Shown here: piece after piece, positions 37,820 to 47,380 of the stretch | Position numbering within the stretch: the first letter of the stretch is position 1 | How the letters are laid out: each line of letters begins with the position of its first letter | Assembly (NCBI GenBank): GCA_017529865.1 | Contig: JAFXNA010000004.1 | Span: 1-64,000 of the forward strand | Reading direction: 5' to 3' | Source: Bacteroidaceae bacterium | GTDB taxonomy: Bacteria > Bacteroidota > Bacteroidia > Bacteroidales > Bacteroidaceae | DNA: 64,000 nucleotides | Position numbers and translations under genes: made by a program | Notes under the pieces: model-generated | Told to the model about the DNA's origin: nothing | What the model saw: only the letters and a program-made list of their open reading frames with translations | Database searches by the model: none

Positions 37820-39175
37820 ATGAATAATCAAGACATCAACACCGAATTCAGTGCGTTTCTCACGGATTTCAGCAAGAAAAATCCTAGCAAGCGGTTGAGT
37901 GACCTCGCCGCAAAACGCCAAATCGACCTCAATAATCTGAACGACTCGACGTTACACAACCCTGAGGCAGACTCCCGTGCTATGGGTATATGGAAAGAAG
38001 CCCAGAGGGACCTCCGTAAGCTCAACAACCCGATGTCCAACACGCTTTGGTACCTGGCATACAAGTATTTTCATGACGAGCTCGACGGAATTACTGACGA
38101 GGCTGAAAAAAAGGAAGCTATATCCGACCTATGTGGGCTTCCCGAGAACAGAATCGATGCTGAAAACGAATTGAAAGAAATTATTAAAGCAAAGATTTGC
38201 GAAACAGAAGTAACAATCAACGGCAATACCTGGTCGCTATTCACTGAAGAGGATGCAGAAAATAAAACCCCAGACGAGCTGTGTGCTGAGCTTGACAAGA
38301 GAATGAAAGAAATGTCCGTTATCTTCGACGAGGATGCCGAAGACCGTCACACATACTACGAGATTCAGAAGAACCATACGTTCGAAGACTTTTTCAGGGC
38401 ATTGGCCGCATTCCTTAACATGAAGGTTGGTGAAATCCTGAAATCAGGAAAAATGAACACGTTCAACTTCTCCTACAACGATAAGGAAACATGTGTCATT
38501 GGAAAGCATCACTCAGGATTGGAAGTCATCAGGATTACTCCCGATATCAGTGACGAAGACGATACTGGTACTACCGACGACCTAATATGCGACATCGATG
38601 TGGCCGGCCTTGGTCTTCCAGAATACCACCCATCCTACGAAGACACTAAGGACATGATGGAAGTTCTATCCTATATCAACAGGCATAGGACATATTCACC
38701 AGGCGATGACGGACAATACACCATACCAGGTGTAAAGGGCTCAGAAGTTCCAGCAATGGTATACGACGCTGTACAGGACTGGCAGGCAACCGCATCAGCA
38801 TGCAAAACTGTTGCAAAGGCATGGACAGACGCACAGGAACTCCTTGGTGATTCCAAGATGAATGATTTCAAACGTGATGTAAACGAAACGAAATTCGTCC
38901 GTGAAAGAGCAAATGTTAAAGACCCATCATACGACATGGATGAGTATTATAAGCAGAAGGAAGCTGAGAGGAAAGAACGTTCCGAGCTAGTAGCGCCAAA
39001 AATGGGTGACAACGGCAACTACGACGATGACGACATCAGCCACGTATTCAAACAGATTCAAATAACGCTTGGCGGAAAAACGGCTGACGGTGAAATCTTT
39101 ACTGACGATGAACTGGACGCACTGGCAGACGTAGACGATGGTGAGCCAGACGAAGAACCAGATGAACGTGTCTAG
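37820..39175 (+). CDS. Acidic protein, 451 aa
   Basis: Not recognised. Strongly acidic (SDEDDTGTTDDLICDIDVAG; tail DVDDGEPDEEPDERV). It is helical at both ends and has a NTFNFSYNDKETCVIGKHHS segment in the middle. It follows the HExxH gene by 29 bp with AAGGACAGG upstream, and a strong terminator follows. Length, acidity and position next to the HExxH protein suggest a partner or substrate, or a virion protein. These are guesses. Confidence 0.75.
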   Translation: MNNQDINTEFSAFLTDFSKKNPSKRLSDLAAKRQIDLNNLNDSTLHNPEADSRAMGIWKEAQRDLRKLNNPMSNTLWYLAYKYFHDELDGITDEAEKKEAISDLCGLPENRIDAENELKEIIKAKICETEVTINGNTWSLFTEEDAENKTPDELCAELDKRMKEMSVIFDEDAEDRHTYYEIQKNHTFEDFFRALAAFLNMKVGEILKSGKMNTFNFSYNDKETCVIGKHHSGLEVIRITPDISDEDDTGTTDDLICDIDVAGLGLPEYHPSYEDTKDMMEVLSYINRHRTYSPGDDGQYTIPGVKGSEVPAMVYDAVQDWQATASACKTVAKAWTDAQELLGDSKMNDFKRDVNETKFVRERANVKDPSYDMDEYYKQKEAERKERSELVAPKMGDNGNYDDDDISHVFKQIQITLGGKTADGEIFTDDELDALADVDDGEPDEEPDERV

Positions 39176-39199
39176 GTAATTCCAAAATAAATTCAATTT

Positions 39200-39223
39200 A
39201 AAGCCCCTTCTGGGGCTTTTTTT
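39200..39223 (+). terminator. Rho-independent terminator
   Basis: AAAGCCCC-TTCT-GGGGCTTT stem followed by a long T-run; ends the 33.5-39.2 kb plus-strand block. Confidence 0.92.
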
Positions 39224-39245
39224 GTATTTTTTTTCAAAAATCCAC

Positions 39246-39274
39246 TTGACAAGTAGTTTTTAATTAGTTATATT
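39246..39274 (+). promoter_or_regulatory. Sigma70-like promoter
   Basis: TTGACA (39246-39251), 17-bp spacer, TATATT (39269-39274), driving the 237-aa gene and the CCA-adding enzyme. Confidence 0.88.
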
Positions 39275-39300
39275 TTGGGTATCAACATAAGGATTTAATC

Positions 39301-40014
39301 ATGAGTAGAACATTTGACGAATTGCCTCGCAAGGATTACATGGGAACCATCTCTTGGAGCCGCCCGTATTTCGGAGCACCCCAGCCTATGTTCGGTTCGG
39401 CCATCAAGACCAGCCACCCCGTCTGCATCCGCATCGACAAGGCACATGTCGTTCGCCACGGAGATGCAGCGGACACCAGCATCCTCCCAGACAACAAGCC
39501 GTATATAGAGGTGGAAATGACCCCTCTGCAATGGGCCGAATTCCTTACATGCGGAGGACAGGCGGAAGGTGTCCCGTGCACCATCACAAAGGTTGACGGA
39601 AAGTACATGGGCAAACCCGAAGAGGAAAGCGTTGCCGACGACTATCTCGAAGCAACGAACGAGCATTTCGACGAGTTTGCCGAAGGAATCAAACGGTTCG
39701 AGAAAGAACTTTCAGACGCAATCGAAAGCGGAAAGCCACTGTCAAAAACAAAGATGCAGGAAATGTTGAGCAACATGAAGAGCTTCCGCCACAACAGTGT
39801 TGCAAACCTGGATTTCGTCCGTACCCGTTTTATGGAGGAAATGGGAAACATAGTCGTGAAGGCCAAGACCGAGGTAAACGCGTATGCCGAAATGCACCTG
39901 CACGAACTTGGAGTAAAGTGCCTTATGGACCAGTCGGATAATATGGATGGAGACAAGATAGTAGCCCAGTATCTCAGAAAAGAAATCGGTACATCGGAGG
40001 AACCGAATGACTGA
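39301..40014 (+). CDS. Conserved phage protein, FGSxIxxxxxI family
   Basis: A 237-aa protein. The N-terminal half reads YMGTISWSRPYFGAPQPMFG, then HPVCIRIDKAHVVRHGDAAD, KPYIEVEMTPLQWAEFLTCG and GVPCTITKVDG, the order of a family widespread in phages (G.(I/V).(F/W)SR...LFGS.I.H...I.(L/I).I..A...R; I.V.MS..Q(F/W)); its function is unknown. The C-terminal half is helical. It overlaps the CCA-adding enzyme gene by 8 bp. Confidence 0.83.
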   Translation: MSRTFDELPRKDYMGTISWSRPYFGAPQPMFGSAIKTSHPVCIRIDKAHVVRHGDAADTSILPDNKPYIEVEMTPLQWAEFLTCGGQAEGVPCTITKVDGKYMGKPEEESVADDYLEATNEHFDEFAEGIKRFEKELSDAIESGKPLSKTKMQEMLSNMKSFRHNSVANLDFVRTRFMEEMGNIVVKAKTEVNAYAEMHLHELGVKCLMDQSDNMDGDKIVAQYLRKEIGTSEEPND

Positions 40015-41428
40015 AATAAAGAAATACTTTGACAAGAACAAGGACGACAGAAACGTGTCCTGCATGATGAAACTCGTTCATGCGGTTTCATCTGCTGGTG
40101 GAAAGGCGTATGTCGTCGGCGGTTTTGTCCGTGACGCAATCCTTGGCAAGGACAACAAGGATATCGACTTCGAGATACACGGTCTGGAATCGGGTAAAAT
40201 CGAGAAGCTCCTGTTCGAAGTGAGCGGAAGCCCCGCGTTGAGGAAGGGTTCCTCTTTCGGCGTGTACGGCATCAAGGGTTACGACTTCGATATTGCCATG
40301 CCGAGAAAGGAACACTGCATCGGTAGCAAGCATACTGACTTCGCAGTGTCCGTAGACCCTTCAATGGGTGTCGAAGAGGCTAGCCGCAGAAGGGACTTCA
40401 CCATCAACGCCCTCATGTACGATGTGGAAGCCGATGAAATCGTAGATTGCCACAACGGTTGCAACGACATTGCAAGCAAGACCATTCGCCATGTCTGCGA
40501 TGAAACCTACATTGAAGACGCTCTCCGCGTGTTCCGTGCTGCACAGTTCGCGGCAAGATTCGGTTTCGATATCGCTCCCGAGACAATCGCCCTTTCCCGT
40601 TCGATATCTGGAAAGCTGGTTGACCTGTCTGGCGAACGGGTTGAGTCGGAGATGCACAAGGCCCTGATGAAATCGGACAAGCCGTCGGTGTTTTTCAGGA
40701 AGCTGGTTGAAATGGACGCTATTGATTACTGGTTTCCAGAACTGAGCGCACTCATCGAAACTCAGCAAGCACCTGAGTTCCACCCAGAAGGAAACGTGTT
40801 TGAACACACGATGCTCGTAATCGACCAGGCAGCAAAGGTTAGAGACCGTGCTGATGACCCGTACGCATTCATGCTTACTGCCCTCTGTCACGATTTCGGA
40901 AAGGCAACGACGACATTCTTCAACGAAAAGAAGCAGCGTCTGGTCGCATACGGTCACGACAATGCGGCCAAACCGCTTATCGACTCGTTCATGGACCGTC
41001 TAAGGTTGCCTAACGCTGTTCGTGCATACGTTCAGAACCTTACAGTTCTGCACATGCAGCCGAACATGTATGTCGGCAACGATGCTACGGACTATGCTTT
41101 CAACAACATGTTCGACAAGACGAAGCATGCTGAAGACCTTCTGTTGCTTGCCCGTTGCGACCACTTCGGTCGTGGTGTCCAGCTTGACTACGCCAGGTAT
41201 GAAAGCAAGCTTTCAGCACAGCTCGCAAAGTACCGTGAACTCATGGAGTTGCCAGAGGCCACAGCCGACGATTTCATGAAGCTAGGCGTAAAGCCTTCTC
41301 CGCTTCTCGGGGAAATGCTGGACATGTCGCACAAGTTGCACTTGAAGGGAACTCCTTGCCAGACAGCAATCAAGCTTACACGGAACCAGTTTGCAAAACG
41401 GATTCGAATGCAGAATGCCGAAGCATAG
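40007..41428 (+). CDS. cca: CCA-adding tRNA nucleotidyltransferase
   Basis: A 473-aa protein with the class II nucleotidyltransferase head: YVVGGFVRDAILG (36-48) and DIDFEIHG (52-59, catalytic acids), then SRRRDFTINALMYD near 127 and DTYI/DALRVFRAAQFAARFG-type arm. A C-terminal HD domain follows: HPEGNVFEHTMLV near 258 and LCHDFGKATT near 299. This layout matches bacterial CCA-adding enzymes with an HD phosphohydrolase, which build or repair the 3' CCA end of tRNA. All visible key residues are intact. The start overlaps the previous gene with GGAGGAA upstream. Confidence 0.94.
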   Translation: MTEIKKYFDKNKDDRNVSCMMKLVHAVSSAGGKAYVVGGFVRDAILGKDNKDIDFEIHGLESGKIEKLLFEVSGSPALRKGSSFGVYGIKGYDFDIAMPRKEHCIGSKHTDFAVSVDPSMGVEEASRRRDFTINALMYDVEADEIVDCHNGCNDIASKTIRHVCDETYIEDALRVFRAAQFAARFGFDIAPETIALSRSISGKLVDLSGERVESEMHKALMKSDKPSVFFRKLVEMDAIDYWFPELSALIETQQAPEFHPEGNVFEHTMLVIDQAAKVRDRADDPYAFMLTALCHDFGKATTTFFNEKKQRLVAYGHDNAAKPLIDSFMDRLRLPNAVRAYVQNLTVLHMQPNMYVGNDATDYAFNNMFDKTKHAEDLLLLARCDHFGRGVQLDYARYESKLSAQLAKYRELMELPEATADDFMKLGVKPSPLLGEMLDMSHKLHLKGTPCQTAIKLTRNQFAKRIRMQNAEA

Positions 41429-41429
41429 A

Positions 41430-41463
41430 AAAACCCGACCTCGATGAGGTCGGGCTTTGTTTT
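41430..41463. terminator. Bidirectional terminator
   Basis: CCCGACCTC-GAT-GAGGTCGGG stem with A/T runs on both sides between converging genes (the CCA enzyme and the VWA protein). Confidence 0.9.
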
Positions 41464-41482
41464 AATGAAATTAACGGTTTAT

Positions 41483-44400
41483 TTATACTGGTTTTTTAAA
41501 CGAGTATGCTTCGATTTCCTTCTGCCACGTTTCGTATGGAATCCATGTAACCAGTTTCTTGAATGTTTGTGGTGTTTGCCTTTCGCCCTGTGGATGGCAG
41601 CATACGCAGCAAAGTCTACTTGGAAGCACCGTAATCTGGTCAAACCTCCACTTGATTTCCTTTGGATTACTAGGAATGCTATATGCAGGACTTGACGGGA
41701 AACAGAAGTCACTGTAAATGATGATAAAGTCATAGTCTGTTCCGTAGCTCAACTTGTATTGTTTCTTGGTTTTCGCATCGTACTTGACCTTACGTTGCTT
41801 ACGTGGCTTTACTGACCCGTCTGGGTTCAATTCAGGCGGATAATAGTAAGGACTCAAACGGTCGGCAATACTATATACGTTAGTTCCACCACCGCCAACA
41901 GCAAGTTTAACCGCACCCGTATAATTACTTACGGAGATATCTCCCCTAGCAATGTCACGAGCCTTCTGAATGCTGAACGGACGTGGGATATCGCATCCAT
42001 CATCCCAGAATGCATAATCCATGGTAACACCATTCGTTTTCAGCTTAGATGCGATGCTGCTAAGAAGGTTCGCCGCACCAGTCAGGATGGTTTCTTTACA
42101 CCACATAGAGCCAGATGCGTCAATCGCAAGAAGGACACGTGGGGCATAGTCGTCTTGCATGTTGAACGAGCCTGTGCTGGGATGGTTGCGTGTCGGACTT
42201 CTGTAGTCCCTAATATCACCCTCTGTATTTGATGGACGGCGGGCATTTGAAGCCATACGAAGGATAAGGTTTGCTATTCTAAGCTTCACGTCGGTTCTCA
42301 TATATGCTTTGGCTGCATTGTCGTCGTTGATTTCCTTTGTGAGAGAATTCAGCTCTTCCAAGTTAGCGTCGTATTCACCTGATTGGTTCTTGATTTCTAT
42401 GTTATTTTCAATTTCCTGTGCAGCCTGTTGCAAGGTATTTTCCATTTCAGTTGCCGTACTCTGCATCTCGGAGAATGTATTTGTCTCATTCGCAAACTGT
42501 GCAAGGTTTGAATTCAACCCCTCGATTGGGTTTCCACTATTCTTCTTGATTTCGCTAATGAGATTGATTTTAAGACCAGAAAGCCCACCTACACTTGTTG
42601 AACCGCTTGTTCCTGATTCTGGTGTAGAATCAGAATTATCTTCACCTAGCTGAGGAGCCGAGCTTTTTCCAGGAGTGCCGTCAGAACCAGTAGGGCCATC
42701 AGTGCCATCTGTACCAATACGGCCATCCGTACCGTCACCACCTTCAGTACCAATAGGACCATCAGTTCCATCAGAGCCGTCAGAACCGTCAGAACCAATA
42801 GGACTATCAGAACCTGTTGTACCACCAGTACCCGTCCTAATATCTCCACCTTCTTCTATCGGTTCATTTCCAGATTGTCCAGAAGTTTTACCTTCACCTT
42901 CTGTTCCTCGTGCACCGTTGGTCGCTGTCTGCTGAGCCTCCTGAGCAGCTTCCTGCAACTTTTGTAGTCCAGTTCGTGCCCCATTTGGACCTTGCTGACC
43001 ACCCTGTTGACCACCTTGGTCGCCACCTTGTTGACCGCCTTGCTGGCCATTAGGAGTCGGGAACCCTTCGTAGCCTTCGTTTCCACCTTGGTCGCCACCC
43101 TGTTCACCACCCTGTTGGCCACCTTGGTCGCCACCTTGCTGCCCACCCTGTTCGCCACATTGGTCGCCACCTTGTTGACCGCCTTGCTGACCACCCTGTT
43201 CGCCACCTTGCTGGCCACCCTGTTCGCCACCTTGCTGGCCACCCTGTTCGCCACCTTGCTGACCACCTTGGTCTCCACCTTGCTGACCACCCTGTTCACC
43301 ACCTTGGTCGCCACCCTGTTCGCCACCTTGCTGGCCATTCTGCATAGCTTGCTTTAACGCCTTTTGCATCTGCTGAGTGCCCTTCTTAATCTGGTTGGCA
43401 CCCTGTTGCATCTGCTTGGAACCATTCTGCATCTGCTGGGAGTCTCCATTCTGACAACCCTGTGCATATTGGTTGGCACCTGCTTCTAGCTGCTGTGCAC
43501 CCTGTTCGATTGTCTGCTGGGCTTGTTTTGCCTCAGGGCTACCACCACAAGATTGAGCACATTGTGCAGCAGCATTACGAGCATCCTGAGCAGATTGGTG
43601 AGCCTGCTTTCTTACCGATTCTCCATCAGTAGGCTGGGCCGATGCCGCCTCGTTTGCCGAACTCTGTGCTTCATTGGATGTAGAAGCCGCCTGTTGTGAA
43701 CCATTAGAGAGTTGCTGAGAGCCTTGCTTTCCCTGAGAAGAGCCCTGTGCTCCACTAGACTCCATTGCCTGTTTCATTTGCTGTGCGCCAGCGTCTATCT
43801 GTTGGGCACCAGCCTTCATCTGCTGTGCCCCTAGCTGTTGCTGGGCTGTATTACCACTCTGGACACCAGCATCGTAGCGTTTAGCACCTTGTTCCAAATT
43901 CCTTGCACCTTGGTTCACCATGTTTTGAGCCGCTTGTGCTTCAGGAGAATTTCCACATGCCTGAGCACATTTTGCCGCACCCTGCTTTGCGTCGTTCGCC
44001 GCTGTCGATGCTTGCTGTGACATGCTCTGACCATTCTGTGAAGACCACTGTTGAGAATCCTGTTGAGAACCCTGCTGTGAGCCCTGCTGTCCATTGGAGT
44101 TTGCCGAACTGGATGCCTGCTGAGAAGCAGAGGCACCTTCTTGCATCTTTTGTGATGCCTGCTGAGCACCCTGCTGAGCACCAGCATTTTGCATAGCCTG
44201 TTGCATGTGCTGTGAAACCTGCTGCATCTGCTGAGAAGCTTGCTGCATTTTCTGAGCAGCCTGCTCCATTGATGGCTGGTCACCTGCCTTAGCGGCATTT
44301 TCATATTCATTTGCAGCTTCCTTCATTTCGTTAGCCGCTGCTTGCATTTCAGACAATGCCTGTTGTGCTTCGCTTGAATTGCCGCATGCCTGGGCACATT

Positions 44401-45328
44401 TTGCTGCACCCATCTTTGCGTTTAGAGCACCTGCTCTAGCCTGCTGTGCAATCTGGCGGGGGGTCTTTTGTTCGCCACCATTCTGTTGACCACCCTGTTG
44501 AGCACTCTGTTGAGAACCCTGTTGCATCTGCTGCTGTTGCTGTCCTTGGGAGTGCTGTGGACGACTTGCACCCCATCTACTTGTCTGTGGTTGTTGAGCA
44601 CCCTGTTGGCCACCCTGCTGCATCTGCTGTTGTTGGGCTTGTTTCTGTTCCTCAGTCATACCACCGGCCATCGCCTGAGGCATTGCCTCACCTTGTACAG
44701 CCTGTTCGAGAAAACCGAGATACTTTCGGATGGTTTCTAGGTTCCATTCTTCATCAGTAAACTCGGCCTTCTGTTTTGTAAATTGTCCTGACGGGTCATT
44801 CGGGTCCTCTTTGACCTCTTCATTCATCTCGCCGTACAGTGCCTTGACACCAGCCATCCATTGAGGGTTTTCGTACGCTTTTTCCAATGCGGCAAGACCA
44901 GCATCCACAGATGCGTTTCCAGTCTTTAGCTTGCTAAGGATACCGTAGTGAGCCATCATGATTTGGACGGCTCTCGTATGTGCACTACCCTGTCCGTTAC
45001 GGTAGTCATAGTATCCGCACTTAACTGCAAGGCCAATCGTTGCAACAATGGCACAGAAAGTCGTCATGTCACTTTCTTTATACAGTTTGTGAATGAATTC
45101 TTCGTTGTATATAATGCAACCGTTCTTGATGTGTTCACCATAATTAGATGCAAACACGATTGTGCTTGTTTCGTTGTGACGTGCTGGGTTCCACGATAGA
45201 CCCTGGAGAATGGGCATAAAAATAGAGACGGCTGAATTCATCTCGCTCGCCCTATCCCTCATTTCTTCAAGTTCTTTAGCAACCTGCTGTGAAAATTCCT
45301 TCGGGTTTTGTGCGTTAATGTCGCTCAT
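41483..45328 (-). CDS. Giant Q/G/A-repeat VWA-domain protein
   Basis: A 1281-aa protein in three parts. Residues 1-205: a helical region (NYGEHIKNGCIIYNEEFIHK) like the degenerate peptidase-like front of VWA partner proteins. About 210-850: low-complexity Gln/Gly/Ala/Ser; it includes three modules of about 138 residues, each with AA(K/Q)CAQ(A/S)CG, and a run of QGG(Q/E/D) units. About 850-900: a G/S/D/T/P-rich stretch (GSDGTDGPIGTEG). About 1055-1281: a VWA domain with MIDAS DASGS at 1070, LAVGGGGTNVYSIADR and IIYSDF. VWA partners of MoxR ATPases bind targets through the MIDAS. The length and repeats are very unusual and suggest a long flexible or coiled scaffold. Start after GAGGATTAGTA. Confidence 0.86.
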   Translation of the reverse strand: MSDINAQNPKEFSQQVAKELEEMRDRASEMNSAVSIFMPILQGLSWNPARHNETSTIVFASNYGEHIKNGCIIYNEEFIHKLYKESDMTTFCAIVATIGLAVKCGYYDYRNGQGSAHTRAVQIMMAHYGILSKLKTGNASVDAGLAALEKAYENPQWMAGVKALYGEMNEEVKEDPNDPSGQFTKQKAEFTDEEWNLETIRKYLGFLEQAVQGEAMPQAMAGGMTEEQKQAQQQQMQQGGQQGAQQPQTSRWGASRPQHSQGQQQQQMQQGSQQSAQQGGQQNGGEQKTPRQIAQQARAGALNAKMGAAKCAQACGNSSEAQQALSEMQAAANEMKEAANEYENAAKAGDQPSMEQAAQKMQQASQQMQQVSQHMQQAMQNAGAQQGAQQASQKMQEGASASQQASSSANSNGQQGSQQGSQQDSQQWSSQNGQSMSQQASTAANDAKQGAAKCAQACGNSPEAQAAQNMVNQGARNLEQGAKRYDAGVQSGNTAQQQLGAQQMKAGAQQIDAGAQQMKQAMESSGAQGSSQGKQGSQQLSNGSQQAASTSNEAQSSANEAASAQPTDGESVRKQAHQSAQDARNAAAQCAQSCGGSPEAKQAQQTIEQGAQQLEAGANQYAQGCQNGDSQQMQNGSKQMQQGANQIKKGTQQMQKALKQAMQNGQQGGEQGGDQGGEQGGQQGGDQGGQQGGEQGGQQGGEQGGQQGGEQGGQQGGQQGGDQCGEQGGQQGGDQGGQQGGEQGGDQGGNEGYEGFPTPNGQQGGQQGGDQGGQQGGQQGPNGARTGLQKLQEAAQEAQQTATNGARGTEGEGKTSGQSGNEPIEEGGDIRTGTGGTTGSDSPIGSDGSDGSDGTDGPIGTEGGDGTDGRIGTDGTDGPTGSDGTPGKSSAPQLGEDNSDSTPESGTSGSTSVGGLSGLKINLISEIKKNSGNPIEGLNSNLAQFANETNTFSEMQSTATEMENTLQQAAQEIENNIEIKNQSGEYDANLEELNSLTKEINDDNAAKAYMRTDVKLRIANLILRMASNARRPSNTEGDIRDYRSPTRNHPSTGSFNMQDDYAPRVLLAIDASGSMWCKETILTGAANLLSSIASKLKTNGVTMDYAFWDDGCDIPRPFSIQKARDIARGDISVSNYTGAVKLAVGGGGTNVYSIADRLSPYYYPPELNPDGSVKPRKQRKVKYDAKTKKQYKLSYGTDYDFIIIYSDFCFPSSPAYSIPSNPKEIKWRFDQITVLPSRLCCVCCHPQGERQTPQTFKKLVTWIPYETWQKEIEAYSFKKPV
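42992..43344. repeat. 12-bp tandem repeat coding for QGG(Q/E/D)
   Basis: Tandem 12-bp units (CCACCCTGTTCG/CCACCTTGCTGG types), about 25 in number with one interruption near 43050-43080, inside the VWA gene. The third and first codon positions vary little, so recent expansion by slippage is likely. Confidence 0.8.
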
Positions 45329-45356
45329 TACTAATCCTCATTGATGCAACTACAGT

Positions 45357-45863
45357 TTATACCAGCGTGCGGCATACGGCGGCGACGTTGGTTATGTATT
45401 TCTTGACAATTTCGACGACAGCATCCTCGCATTCGGGAACCTGGATTTCTGGCACGAATGATTCGTACGAGTCCTCGCCGAGGATGAAAGATTCGTCAAG
45501 ACCATTCATTATCAGGTCTTTTTGGTAGATTTCCGATGCAACGGCACGCTTTACGAACTTCAACTTTCCGCTGCGGCTCATCATTGGAAGGAACAGCGTG
45601 AGGTTCTTCATGAAAGTGCCCGTAGACTCCGAGGTGAACGTATCCATGTAGATGATTTCGTTTCCACCACGGTCGTAATACTTTTCGGGAACATGCTTCT
45701 CGGTAAGGCACATGGCGTAGCCAGCCTCTCCCTCGAAGTATTTCTTCTCAGTCCACTTTCCGTTCTTCAACGGCATAGTGGTGCCCATATCAAACCCAGC
45801 TTTCACGGGGTCGTTTTCAAGCCCGCAATCCTGGCAGAGCTTCAATATTCTATTAACTAGCAT
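45357..45863 (-). CDS. Unknown protein, 168 aa
   Basis: Starts MLVNRILKLCQDCGLENDPV. The CQDCGL start loosely recalls that at 11644-12165. The middle has MPLKNGKWTEKKYFEGEAGY. Not recognised. It precedes the giant VWA gene by 28 bp and may be co-transcribed with it. Confidence 0.74.
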   Translation of the reverse strand: MLVNRILKLCQDCGLENDPVKAGFDMGTTMPLKNGKWTEKKYFEGEAGYAMCLTEKHVPEKYYDRGGNEIIYMDTFTSESTGTFMKNLTLFLPMMSRSGKLKFVKRAVASEIYQKDLIMNGLDESFILGEDSYESFVPEIQVPECEDAVVEIVKKYITNVAAVCRTLV

Positions 45864-45866
45864 AGT

Positions 45867-46346
45867 CTACCTGTCCTGTACCTTTACTGAATAATCAGCA
45901 GTTTCGGCATGTTCTTCAAGCTTTCTGTACAAGTTCTTTATGTCGAGGAGGAGTTCAACGTCGTTTGCCTGCATCATCTTGAACAACTTGATTGTCTCTT
46001 CCCTGAGAAATGCGAGCTTTTCGACGACTTCTTTCTTGTATACGGAGAAATCCAATGTCTTCAACACGGACAGAAGCTCGTCGATGTCGTTGAAAACGAT
46101 ACAAGGTTGAAACTCCGACGATATCACGAGGTCAATCCTGGGTATGGACGGCGTGTATGCGAGGACGATGATAAAGGTATTCCCTTCGGCAAAATCGAAT
46201 CCTGCGATTTTGCCAGCCTTGTTCAGGACATACTTTTCAGCCAATGGGATAATCTTGTCGCACTTTTCGCTATATTCCTTGTATAGCCTGTCGTACGTTT
46301 CCTGCGGGATTACGCCTTCTTCGTTGCAAAACTTAGATATGTCCAT
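45867..46346 (-). CDS. Unknown protein, 159 aa
   Basis: Helical at both ends (KEYSEKCDKIIPLAEKYVLN; LFKMMQANDVELLLDIKN) with a beta-rich middle (FIIVLAYTPSIPRIDLVISS). Its ATG overlaps the upstream stop by 1 bp (TAATG). Not recognised. Confidence 0.74.
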   Translation of the reverse strand: MDISKFCNEEGVIPQETYDRLYKEYSEKCDKIIPLAEKYVLNKAGKIAGFDFAEGNTFIIVLAYTPSIPRIDLVISSEFQPCIVFNDIDELLSVLKTLDFSVYKKEVVEKLAFLREETIKLFKMMQANDVELLLDIKNLYRKLEEHAETADYSVKVQDR

Positions 46347-46945
46347 TACATCCCCTGGATTCTCCTGATAATCTCTTCCGCAGCATCCAAAGGGATGTCA
46401 ATTGCATCCACTTCCTTATCGGGGGACTTACTAATCTCGCCCGTATCGTCGTTTATCGTCAACTTAGGAGAGGATTCATCGGCGGTTACGCCCTGTTCTG
46501 AATTAAGTTTGGCAAGAAGATATTCTACCTCCTTGTAGAGCGCGTTGAGCTCGGCTCTCAATCCTTTGTTTATCTCAACCTGCTTGTTGTATCTTGCAGC
46601 AAGGCCGTTGTAGCTTTCCTTGACGCGGTCTGCGTTCAGCTCGGCGTCTTCGGCACGCTTTCTGAAGTCCCGTACGCTACCCTGCAATCTCCGTACGCTC
46701 TCGCGGGCTTCCTTCAGGTCCTTGTCCTTCTGGTTGAGCTCGTTGTACAGCTCGTTGATTTTGTTCGCCATTTCACGGTTGCCGTCAACGTCCGTCTGTC
46801 GTGGCTTAATGTCAGACTGGCGTTCACGCTCGGCCCTGGCATATGTCCATGGGGTTGGCGCGTCGGACTCGATAGCTCGTCTAAGCTCATCTGTGTCGAT
46901 TCCCAACATGTCTCCCCAAAAATTGATTATACCGTCTCTCGACAT
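46346..46945 (-). CDS. Coiled-coil protein, 199 aa
   Basis: Residues about 60-145 are a long coiled coil (ELYNELNQKDKDLKEARESV, RVKESYNGLAARYNKQVEIN). The C-terminus is acidic with DAIDIPLDAAEEIIRRIQGM. Start after AGAGGTATTT. Function unknown; it may be a scaffold or DNA-end protein. Confidence 0.74.
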   Translation of the reverse strand: MSRDGIINFWGDMLGIDTDELRRAIESDAPTPWTYARAERERQSDIKPRQTDVDGNREMANKINELYNELNQKDKDLKEARESVRRLQGSVRDFRKRAEDAELNADRVKESYNGLAARYNKQVEINKGLRAELNALYKEVEYLLAKLNSEQGVTADESSPKLTINDDTGEISKSPDKEVDAIDIPLDAAEEIIRRIQGM

Positions 46946-46978
46946 AAATACCTCTGATTTAGTGTGAATTCAGCACAA

Positions 46979-47380
46979 TTAAAATACATTATTAGCGTCT
47001 AGTTCGAGCAGTTTTTTGTTCAATACGGCGAAGAACTTGTCGATTGTATCCCTCTCGTCATGCACGGCGAACAGCATTCCTTCCTTCGGACTTGCATCGA
47101 ACGAGAATTCTTCTTCCTTGTAATGTATGTGTCCAATCTGCTCTACATGCCCTTTACGGAATATACCGTGAGCCGTGTCAACGGTAATACGCAACCTTAC
47201 TATATTGAAACGGTGGATGAACACGTATATTGCCTCGTCTTTATCGCAACCTTCCGTAGTCGAGTGGAGGAAAGTAAGTCCCACCGTCCTTGCTTCCTGA
47301 ATCATCCAGGTTTCTTCTGGTATGATTTGTGTACGTTTGTTAGTTGTTTCGCTTTTAATCATAAAGTTAATGCAAGGCAT
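46979..47380 (-). CDS. Unknown protein, 133 aa
   Basis: Not recognised. Starts MPCINFMIKSETTNKRTQII; an internal ATG at 47362 is also possible. It is beta-rich (EAIYVFIHRFNIVRLRITVD). The start codon is inside a strong hairpin (47378-47406), which could hide it from ribosomes. Confidence 0.7.
   Translation of the reverse strand: MPCINFMIKSETTNKRTQIIPEETWMIQEARTVGLTFLHSTTEGCDKDEAIYVFIHRFNIVRLRITVDTAHGIFRKGHVEQIGHIHYKEEEFSFDASPKEGMLFAVHDERDTIDKFFAVLNKKLLELDANNVF

Noticed and set aside
42992-43344. CRISPR array
   Set aside because: 12-bp units are contiguous with no unique spacers and are in frame as codons.
42856-43357. Extra frames in the repeat tract of the VWA gene (both strands)
   Set aside because: Low-complexity tandem repeats stay open in several frames; only the 1281-aa frame continues into a VWA domain.
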